Origin: Gemmatimonadota bacterium
GTDB taxonomy: Bacteria; Latescibacterota; UBA2968; UBA8231
Direction: 5' to 3'
DNA length: 6,008 bases
NCBI GenBank assembly: GCA_026706505.1
Contig: JAPOYQ010000406.1
Location: 8,229-14,236, forward strand
Made by a program: the position numbers and the translations under genes. Below the pieces are notes generated by a model. The model saw only the letters and a list, made by a program, of their open reading frames with translations. It had not been told where the DNA came from and did not search any database. This document shows positions 1-4,112 of the stretch, piece by piece (position 1 is the stretch's first letter; each line of letters begins with the position of its first letter).

Positions 1-1
1 G

Positions 2-262
2 AAAAGTAGAGAGTCCATCGCCGTGCCGGTGCGCGACGGGCGACGCGGCCATCCAGTAGCTATCGGCAGCGCCTATCGCGATGCCTTGCTCGCGTTGACC
101 GGCGACCGGGGGGCGCGACCGGTCTTGGCAAGAAACGCAGCCAACGTCATCGAAGTACCCGTCGAGGACGAAGGCATCTTCGTGGATGTGGATACGCAGG
201 AAAGCTATCGAGCGGCGCGGGCCGCATGGCAGAAGTTGACGGAGAGAGAATCACCGACATAA
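2..262 (+). CDS. MocA-like molybdenum cofactor nucleotidyltransferase, C-terminal part (5' end outside window)
   Basis: The frame is open from the window edge to TAA at 260-262, so this is the last 86 codons of a longer gene; the GTG at 23 is only an internal codon. The visible part carries GRRGHPV (codons at 38-58) and, about 20 residues later, LTGDRGARPVL, then VIEVPVEDEGIFVDVDTQESY. In the MobA-like NTP transferase superfamily this order (GxxGHP, GDxGAR, then a DxDTxED-like segment near the C-terminus) marks MocA-type enzymes. These transfer CMP or a related nucleotide from NTP to molybdopterin-Mo, giving the dinucleotide cofactor used by xanthine-dehydrogenase-type hydroxylases; the enzyme is cytosolic. 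The nucleotide-binding N-terminal half is not visible, so a PucB-like or other close relative is possible. The stop codon sits inside a TAATTT that recurs at 505-510, bordering the inverted-repeat block downstream. Confidence 0.77.
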   Translation, partial: KSRESIAVPVRDGRRGHPVAIGSAYRDALLALTGDRGARPVLARNAANVIEVPVEDEGIFVDVDTQESYRAARAAWQKLTERESPT

Positions 263-267
263 TTTTC

Positions 268-293
268 GGTAGTGGTTGTGTTTGAAATTTAGG
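268..293 (+). repeat. left inverted repeat arm
   Basis: Pairs with 479-504 with two mismatches (279/493 and 290/482). Beyond the arm towards the inside the match stops at 294. Towards the outside only two bases (265-266 against 506-507) match after a mismatch at 267/505. Confidence 0.8.
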
Positions 294-299
294 GTATGT

Positions 300-347
300 A
301 AAAGCGCTCCGATCCTCACGGTGAGTTGGGGCGCTTTTCGTTTTTTT
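300..347 (+). terminator. intrinsic terminator after the mocA-like gene
   Basis: AAAAGCGCTCC (300-310) pairs with GGGGCGCTTTT (328-338) over 11 positions including one G-U, and the loop holds a second small stem CTCAC/GTGAG (315-325). A run of seven T follows at 341-347. This is a textbook Rho-independent terminator for the plus strand. It is unusual only in lying wholly inside the inverted-repeat block. Confidence 0.88.
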
Positions 348-363
348 GTTCGTCTTCGAAAAA

Positions 364-412
364 AATCACAGAAAAATCATAATAACGGCCTCTATGATCA
401 CAGAAAGATCAC
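364..412. promoter_or_regulatory. phased direct repeats of RATCAY upstream of the kinase operon
   Basis: Two related 16-mers, ATCACAGAAAAATCAT (365-380) and ATCACAGAAAGATCAC (397-412), lie 32 bp apart and differ at two positions. Within each, a hexamer of the form (A/G)ATCA(C/T) occurs twice, 11 bp apart, giving hexamers at 364, 375, 396 and 407. The steps of 11, 21 and 11 bp equal one, two and one helical turns, so all four face the same side of the DNA. This is the geometry of a site bound by dimers of a transcription factor. Which factor is unknown. The nearby NarL-type regulator is one candidate, although NarL-type sites are more often inverted repeats. A weak -10-like TATCTT sits at 423-428. 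Confidence 0.45.
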
Positions 413-478
413 GTTAAATCCTTATCTTAAAGGGTTCTAGAGCTGTCTTTTAGGACTCATCGTGGAGCGCGTGGCACA

Positions 479-504
479 CCTTAATTTCAAACGCAACCAC
501 TACC
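479..504 (-). repeat. right inverted repeat arm
   Basis: This is the reverse complement of 268-293 at 24 of 26 positions. It ends 59 bp before the histidine kinase start codon, so any promoter for the kinase operon lies inside the block or within the short remaining leader. Confidence 0.8.
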
Positions 505-563
505 TAATTTGAGTTGGCCAATGGGCCTAAGAGCAGGACGCCCCAATCACAAGGCCAGTATCC

Positions 564-1637
564 ATGCGCAAGCCTAAGCTAAGAAAATTGAGGCGCGGCC
601 AAGACTTCTATCGCGGCCTGTTTGAAGCGTCGCCAGATGCCCTCTTCATCGCCGAGTGGGATGGGACCATCGTCGATGCCAACCATGCCGCCAGTATCCT
701 ATTTGCTTACGAACGCTCCAACTTGATCGACTCGAAGATTAGTAACCTCTACGCGAGCCTAGACGATTACAAGCGGTTTCAGGAAGAGATTGAGCGGAAA
801 GAGTTCGTGCGCGACTTTGCCGCGGCTTTTAGAACCCGCACCGGTCACCGATTTGACTCGCTAATAACCGCCTCGGTTCGGCGAACCGTAGACGGTATCC
901 CCATAGGCTATCAAGGCATCATCCGCAAAATCAGCAAACACAAGCGCATGGAGAGACATATCCAGAAGTTGCAGACGCTGGCGGCCAAGCTCTTAATCGA
1001 CAGAGAGCGCGAGCGGGTGCGCCTTGGGGCCGACCTCCACGATTCCATCGGACAGATGCTGGTGCTGTCAAAAGTCGAAGTCAATGCACTGCGTCACGCC
1101 GCCGACGCCGAACGCGAAACCTTGCTCGACGCATTGGATCAGAACCTTGACGAGATGGCTCATCTCATCCGGTCCACGACCTTCGACAGCAGTTCGCCCG
1201 TGCTCTACAGCATGGGGTTCGCACCCGGCCTAGAGGCCCTCGGCGACCTCCTCTATTCCCAGTATGGGTTGACCGTGCGCGTGGAAGTCGAGGATAAGTG
1301 GGAGATACACGACCACGACATACGCGGCTTATTGTACAGGTCCGTTCGCGAGTTGCTGGTAAATATTGCTCGGCACGCCAATACAGACCAATCCACTGTC
1401 TCCTTGCGGCGGGATGCAACTCAGTTGCAGGTGGTGGTTGAAGACACGGGCAAGGGCTTTGATGTCGCGTATCTGGATCGCATGGACCAAGCCAACCACT
1501 TCGGTCTGTTCAGTATTCGAGAGCATCTGTTCCATATCGGTGGCCATTTGACCATCAAATCGACGCCCGGCAAAGGCACGCGCTGCCTACTAACGCTTCC
1601 GAGTTCCTTGGCTGAAGAGGAGGGCTATTCCCCATGA
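564..1637 (+). CDS. soluble PAS-domain histidine kinase, HisKA_3 (NarX/DegS-like) family
   Basis: This 357-residue protein is the sensor kinase of a two-component pair. It has no signal peptide or membrane segment, so it should sense a cytoplasmic or diffusible cue. Residues about 13-127 form a PAS domain (FEASPDALFIAEWDGTIVDANHA at the start, GYQGIIRKISKHKRME at the end). A coiled linker leads to a HisKA_3 dimerisation domain with the phospho-acceptor H159 in LGADLHDSIGQ. SSPVLYSMGF (about 210-219) is the conserved segment after the dimerisation helices. The HATPase domain follows: N box with N267 in RELLVNIARHA, G1 box DTGKGF (294-299), G2-like FGLFSIREH (313-321) and the terminal GTRCLLTLP. 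All catalytic landmarks are intact. The start has only a weak AAGG (551-554) upstream. The stop overlaps the regulator start by four bases (ATGA). Confidence 0.94.
   Translation: MRKPKLRKLRRGQDFYRGLFEASPDALFIAEWDGTIVDANHAASILFAYERSNLIDSKISNLYASLDDYKRFQEEIERKEFVRDFAAAFRTRTGHRFDSLITASVRRTVDGIPIGYQGIIRKISKHKRMERHIQKLQTLAAKLLIDRERERVRLGADLHDSIGQMLVLSKVEVNALRHAADAERETLLDALDQNLDEMAHLIRSTTFDSSSPVLYSMGFAPGLEALGDLLYSQYGLTVRVEVEDKWEIHDHDIRGLLYRSVRELLVNIARHANTDQSTVSLRRDATQLQVVVEDTGKGFDVAYLDRMDQANHFGLFSIREHLFHIGGHLTIKSTPGKGTRCLLTLPSSLAEEEGYSP
1618..1624 (+). promoter_or_regulatory. strong ribosome binding site for the response regulator
   Basis: AGGAGGG lies nine bases before ATG 1634, inside the last codons of the kinase gene. 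It fixes the 1634 start rather than the second ATG at 1640, and implies that the regulator can be made more abundantly than the kinase. Confidence 0.7.
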
Positions 1638-2290
1638 CCATGAAGGTTTTTCTAGTGGAAGACCACACTATGGTGCGCCAAGCGCTGCACACGCGGCTCG
1701 AACGAGAAAGCGAGATTGAGGTCGTTGGCGAGGCTTCCGATGGTCGCACGGCTATCGACTTGATCCCCGCTTATCAACCCGACATTGTGATCGTAGATGT
1801 AGGTCTGCCTGACCTGAGCGGCATCGAGGTGACGCGCCAGATACATGCCACGCATCCTCGGGTGAAGTTCGTCGCGTTGTCGGAACACGCGGATAAGCGT
1901 TTTGTGGATGGCCTATTTGAGGCGGGAGGCTCGGCGTACCTGCTGAAAACGAATTTCATCAACGAATTAGTGGAAGCGCTGTGGGAAGTACAGGCCGGCC
2001 GCCAGTACGTGAGTTCGCAATTGACCAACCCCATCGTCCCCGATCGAGCTCATAACTCTTCCACCCACAACAAACCTTCTCCCCTGACATCGCGTGAGCG
2101 CATAGTGCTGCGGTGTGTCGCCGCAGGAAAAACAACCGCACAAATAGCCGAAGAACTCCATGTGAGCAAAAAGACCATCGGTACCCATCGCCAGCATATA
2201 ATGGATAAGCTCGATTTGCACAGCGTGGCCGCATTGACAGCGTACGCGATCAGAGAAGGATTGATGGATGGAGAGGACGAGCCGCTCTAA
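1634..2290 (+). CDS. NarL/FixJ-type response regulator with LuxR-type HTH
   Basis: This 218-residue transcription factor is the partner of the kinase just upstream. The receiver domain spans residues 3-120, with acidic residues E9 and D10, phospho-acceptor D55 in IVIVDVGLPD, switch residue S83 in VALSEHAD and the invariant lysine K105 in YLLKTN. After a polar linker (about 130-147), a LuxR/GerE helix-turn-helix covers about 148-212: LTSRERIVLRCVAAGKT, then IAEELHVSKKTIGTHRQHIM, in which the recognition helix is SKKTIGTHRQHIM. Length and all key residues are normal for the family. Such proteins dimerise when phosphorylated and bind pairs of 7-bp half-sites. Arrays with spacing compatible with dimer binding lie upstream of the operon (364-412) and downstream (2600-2650), but a link to this protein is inference. 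A small hairpin CCGCT/AGCGG (2282-2294) overlaps the stop codon and lacks a T run. Confidence 0.96.
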   Translation: MTMKVFLVEDHTMVRQALHTRLERESEIEVVGEASDGRTAIDLIPAYQPDIVIVDVGLPDLSGIEVTRQIHATHPRVKFVALSEHADKRFVDGLFEAGGSAYLLKTNFINELVEALWEVQAGRQYVSSQLTNPIVPDRAHNSSTHNKPSPLTSRERIVLRCVAAGKTTAQIAEELHVSKKTIGTHRQHIMDKLDLHSVAALTAYAIREGLMDGEDEPL

Positions 2291-2592
2291 GCGGTCAAGA
2301 CGTCTCCAATACAGCAGCCACGAATCACTAGTAGGCCCCAATAGACAACCGCAGGAAGCAAGAAAACCATCGTCTCTACCCTCCTTCTTTCCATGATTCA
2401 GCAGTCTGCCTACGCCAAGCTCTAACGTCTTATTCGGCGGATATCTAGTCATCACCTTGTACCTACACTCTAAAATCGGCTTGTAGCAACGTCGATTTGC
2501 AAGTGGTCTATGTCCTGACGGGCGGTTGACCGGCCGCAGGCACACCGACAAGCTCACCAAACTTCGGCCACAAGCCAACATCAGGCATTTTC
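2291..2592. other. intergenic stretch without a credible gene
   Basis: None of the six frames gives a protein-like ORF with a ribosome binding site. The long minus-strand frame through this stretch is the antisense of the regulator extended by low-quality sequence. Visible details are a short hairpin at 2473-2498 (AAATCG/CGATTT, with an inner TTG/CAA) and GTCATCACC at 2448-2456, which repeats the centre of the tandem repeats 157 bp further on. I see no terminator with a T run after the regulator gene, so read-through into the downstream genes is possible. Confidence 0.55.
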
Positions 2593-2651
2593 GCAAAAAA
2601 TCAGGTCATCACCCGATAAGAATCGGCAAAAAATCAGGTCATCACCCGATA
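2593..2651. repeat. perfect 26-bp tandem direct repeat, operator-like
   Basis: Positions 2593-2618 and 2626-2651 are identical over 26 bp, with a 33-bp period and a 7-bp spacer. Each copy contains an imperfect 18-bp palindrome, ATCAGGT-catc-ACCCGAT (2600-2617 and 2633-2650). The spacer supplies a further half-site, ATCGG, at 2622. Half-sites therefore start at 2600, 2611, 2622, 2633 and 2644, every 11 bp. The repeats end 48 bp before the leader ORF start at 2700. Position, palindromy and helical phasing suggest a multi-dimer operator controlling the exported-protein genes. In RNA, CCGAT (2613-2617) could pair either with the preceding ATCAGGT or with ATCGG (2622-2626), so an RNA switch is a less likely alternative. 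Confidence 0.7.
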
Positions 2652-2686
2652 CAAAAGCACCTCGGCGGTCGCTATCTTTACATCAA

Positions 2687-2691
2687 AGGAG
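2687..2691 (+). promoter_or_regulatory. ribosome binding site of the leader ORF
   Basis: AGGAG lies eight bases before ATG 2700. This is the only good Shine-Dalgarno in the 5' leader, and it supports real translation of the short ORF at 2700 rather than of the long frame beginning at TTG 2526. Confidence 0.65.
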
Positions 2692-2699
2692 ATTCATCG

Positions 2700-2750
2700 A
2701 TGTATCTATCAGATGCTCAGATGATCGCTCGATACCAGCAAGCGCGATGA
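2700..2750 (+). CDS. 16-residue leader peptide coupled to the downstream secreted-protein gene
   Basis: The ORF encodes MYLSDAQMIARYQQAR followed by TGA at 2748-2750. It has an ideal ribosome binding site (2687-2691). Its stop codon overlaps an ATG at 2747 and touches the AGGAG (2750-2754) that serves ATG 2762. A ribosome finishing the peptide would therefore stop on the next gene's initiation signals, the arrangement expected for translational coupling or re-initiation. The peptide is hydrophilic, has no membrane segment and no run of a single amino acid, so classical amino-acid attenuation is not indicated. I do not recognise it. It could be a regulatory upstream ORF or a chance ORF with a good ribosome binding site. 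Confidence 0.5.
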   Translation: MYLSDAQMIARYQQAR

Positions 2751-2754
2751 GGAG
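2750..2754 (+). promoter_or_regulatory. ribosome binding site deciding the start at 2762
   Basis: AGGAG is seven bases upstream of ATG 2762. The in-frame ATG at 2747 precedes this motif and would add MRSRR to the protein, so 2762 is the better start. Confidence 0.65.
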
Positions 2755-2761
2755 TAGGAGA

Positions 2762-3583
2762 ATGGCACTTAAATGGATCGCATTGGGAGCCTTAGTTGCA
2801 GGCTGCATGGGCACGGCCCAAGCCGAGGAAGGCGATTTCTTCCCGTTAGAAGTAGGCAACCGCTGGGTGTTTCAGAAATATGACGTCCGATACCCAGACA
2901 CCCTCCGGCTTGAGGAGACCGTTTCAACGGAGGTAATCGGCCAAGTTCAGTTGCAGGAGCGGTCGTATTTCGTCGTGCGACAGGACTGGAATGGGTTTCT
3001 ACCCGATACGCTCTACCTAAGAAAAGAAGGAGCGCAAGTCTTTCGCTACCTCGAGCAACCGGATACCGTGGCGGAGGGTCACCTAGCACAGGAGTGGGAT
3101 AGGCCGTTTCGCGAGGAGCCGATACCGCTAGATCCGGATCAGACGGATTGGCTGGTGTATGACTTTGAGGCATCCCAAGGAACTTTTTGGGACTTACCCT
3201 TACCAGATCATTTGTCCTTTGTGTCTATATGGTGGGTACTCGTCAACGCCCGTTGGCCGGACGATACCGATCCGCCGAATTGGGAGTGCTGTTGGGACGT
3301 TCCTTTTCAAGTAGCACCCACACAGAGGTTTTTCCGCTTTTTTGCAACGGCCTTTGCGGCCGAATGGGACGAAGTGTTTGAGGTCGGGGTAGGACCTGTT
3401 TATATCACGAATCTCACAGACGAAGTTGAGAGTTGGAACTTTGGCCTGCTCAAAGAAGCCCACATAGGCGGCCAAATTATCACAAGGGATTGGCCGACCT
3501 CCGTAGAGCAGAAAAGCTGGGGGCAGCTTAAGACGTCGCTGAGTAATCGCTCGCCAGCAAGCAGGGCCTATGAAGGCCGTTAG
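2762..3583 (+). CDS. secreted or lipid-anchored protein of the FPLxVGNxW type, function unknown
   Basis: The 273-residue product starts MALKWIALGALVAGCMGTAQAEEGDFF, an export signal that can be read two ways: a signal peptidase I site after AQA (residue 21), or a lipobox VAGC with C15 as lipidated cysteine. The mature part opens with FFPLEVGNRWVF (26-37), a pattern common at the start of exported beta-rich proteins of FCB-group bacteria. Near the end, VGVGPVYITN, then LKEAHIGGQII, resembles the usual closing strands of such proteins. The middle is rich in W, F, D and P and holds a vicinal cysteine pair in WECCWD. Charge is mostly acidic. I know no enzymatic motif here. About 30 residues follow the last predicted strand, including SVEQKSWGQLK. 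The tandem operator-like repeats and the coupled leader ORF upstream suggest regulated expression. Confidence 0.82.
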   Translation: MALKWIALGALVAGCMGTAQAEEGDFFPLEVGNRWVFQKYDVRYPDTLRLEETVSTEVIGQVQLQERSYFVVRQDWNGFLPDTLYLRKEGAQVFRYLEQPDTVAEGHLAQEWDRPFREEPIPLDPDQTDWLVYDFEASQGTFWDLPLPDHLSFVSIWWVLVNARWPDDTDPPNWECCWDVPFQVAPTQRFFRFFATAFAAEWDEVFEVGVGPVYITNLTDEVESWNFGLLKEAHIGGQIITRDWPTSVEQKSWGQLKTSLSNRSPASRAYEGR

Positions 3584-3699
3584 CTTCAAGCGGTGGGGCA
3601 TCGTGTCGCGCCGCTAGTACCATTTGAGGGAACTCACGACCCCGCTCGCGCGTACCGTCCGCCATGCTTTTCTGGCACTGGCTGGACCAAGCCGAGCAG

Positions 3700-3705
3700 A
3701 AGGAG
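3700..3705 (+). promoter_or_regulatory. ribosome binding site deciding the start at 3713
   Basis: AAGGAG lies seven bases before ATG 3713. An in-frame GTG or similar start at 3593 would add 40 basic, proline-rich residues with no ribosome binding site, so 3713 is chosen. Confidence 0.7.
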
Positions 3706-3712
3706 ACCGCCC

Positions 3713-3991
3713 ATGTTAATACGCGAGGAAAACAACGGCATAGCCCACCAGCTTGCATCCTCATCCGTGGACGCGCATGGGCTTGTCAAGTACTTGAAGC
3801 ACACCCTCACCACCGTTAGGGGTGCCATCGCCGGATGTATCGGCATGGCCGGCGGCCTCCTACTTGCCCTGGTCGGTTGGACGCTGATCGTGGTGGCCGT
3901 CCGACTCGTTGAAGGGGCGACGCTGGCCGAAGTGTCCCACACCGTCTTGACCGTGATGCACCGCTGCAAGCAGGGCGTGGCTCGTGGTTGA
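3713..3991 (+). CDS. small single-span inner-membrane protein, function unknown
   Basis: The 92-residue product has a polar N-terminal part (1-36, with K26, K29 and R36 before the membrane). One long glycine-rich hydrophobic segment follows at about 37-63 (GAIAGCIGMAGGLLLALVGW then TLIVVAV). The polar tail of about 28 residues ends HRCKQGVARG. The cluster of small residues (GxxxG-like spacing of G37, G41, G44, G47 and G48) is the kind of surface used for helix packing, so oligomerisation or association with another membrane protein is possible. I do not recognise a family. The gene lies 129 bp after the exported-protein gene and 70 bp before the ATG of the metalloprotease locus, all in the same direction and without an intervening T-run terminator, so co-transcription is plausible. 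Confidence 0.68.
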   Translation: MLIREENNGIAHQLASSSVDAHGLVKYLKHTLTTVRGAIAGCIGMAGGLLLALVGWTLIVVAVRLVEGATLAEVSHTVLTVMHRCKQGVARG

Positions 3992-4015
3992 GCTAGCCTA
4001 CGTAGCCCTTTTCGC

Positions 4016-4040
4016 AGGGTTCGCCGCGCGGCTAAACCCT
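4016..4040 (+). other. hairpin just upstream of the metalloprotease ribosome binding site
   Basis: AGGGTT (4016-4021) pairs with AACCCT (4035-4040), and inside it GCC (4023-4025) pairs with GGC (4030-4032) around a GCGC loop. There is no T run after it, so it is not an intrinsic terminator. It ends ten bases before AAGGAG at 4050 and could stabilise or separate the downstream part of the transcript. Confidence 0.4.
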
Positions 4041-4049
4041 ATCACCCAT

Positions 4050-4055
4050 AAGGAG
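4050..4055 (+). promoter_or_regulatory. ribosome binding site for ATG 4062
   Basis: AAGGAG lies six bases before ATG 4062. No comparable motif precedes TTG 4106, GTG 4118 or ATG 4163 in the main protease frame, which shows that translation of the protease was meant to begin at 4062 in another frame. Confidence 0.75.
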
Positions 4056-4061
4056 AAGAAA

Positions 4062-4112
4062 ATGAAACGGCAAATGCAGTTGACCATCGTAGGGCCCTTC
4101 TTCTATTGGTAG
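4062..4112 (+). other. 5' part of the metalloprotease signal peptide, out of frame with the rest
   Basis: From ATG 4062 the frame reads MKRQMQLTIVGPFFYW and stops at TAG 4110-4112. The protease frame read back from 4106 gives ALLLLVGSVPHFAETYEA. Joining them at GGGCCC (4092-4097) with one added G or C gives a normal signal peptide: MKRQMQLTIVGALLLLVGSV, then PHFAETYEA. It has a basic start, a hydrophobic core and a polar exit. The segment is therefore the true 5' end of the downstream gene, separated by a one-base deletion. That deletion may be a genuine mutation, a slippage-based switch or a sequencing error. GGGCCC does not match the classical X XXY YYZ pattern for programmed -1 frameshifting. 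Confidence 0.72.

Larger units (their letters stand above)
268..504. mobile_element. 237-bp block bounded by 26-bp inverted repeats (MITE-like, or a structured RNA)
   Basis: The left arm 268-293 (starting GGTAGTGGTTG) is complementary to the right arm 479-504 (ending CAACCACTACC) at 24 of 26 positions. One mismatch (T279 against G493) would be a G-U pair in RNA, leaving a 22-bp uninterrupted stem. The hexamer TAATTT occurs at 260-265 and again at 505-510. The right copy abuts the arm; the left copy lies two bases from it and overlaps the stop codon of the upstream gene. Terminal inverted repeats, a short flanking duplication and no internal ORF fit a miniature inverted-repeat transposable element that landed at the end of the mocA-like gene. 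The two-base offset makes the duplication imperfect. The alternative is a long-range RNA stem enclosing the internal hairpins. No second copy is present in the window. Confidence 0.55.

Noticed and set aside
268..504. Retron-type non-coding RNA (complementary ends resembling a1/a2 arms)
   Set aside because: No reverse transcriptase is encoded nearby. The neighbours are a cofactor enzyme and a two-component system, and the block contains a standard terminator.
2282..2294. Terminator after the response regulator gene
   Set aside because: The stem CCGCT/AGCGG is only five base pairs and no T run follows.
1967..2596. Long minus-strand ORF (209 codons) across the end of the regulator gene and the intergenic region
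   Set aside because: Two thirds of it is antisense to a certain LuxR-type regulator. The rest is cysteine/arginine-rich with no motif, and no ribosome binding site precedes its start.
2593..2651. A minimal CRISPR array (two repeats)
   Set aside because: The spacer would be only 7 bp, there are just two copies, and no cas gene is present.
2669..2684. Bacteroidota-type -7 promoter element (TATCTTTA against TAnnTTTG)
   Set aside because: It would start transcription at the ribosome binding site of the leader ORF, and no TTG lies at the expected -33 position.
2526..2750. 74-codon ORF containing a protein-level repeat KKSGHHPI, encoded by the tandem DNA repeats
   Set aside because: It starts at TTG without a ribosome binding site, and the repeat is better explained as DNA operator sequence whose 33-bp period happens to be a multiple of three. 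Only the last 16 codons, from ATG 2700, have initiation signals.
4092..4097. Programmed -1 ribosomal frameshift site at GGGCCC
   Set aside because: The zero-frame codons GGG CCC, preceded by A, do not fit the X XXY YYZ slippery pattern, and no clear stimulatory hairpin follows at the usual distance. A one-base deletion is simpler.
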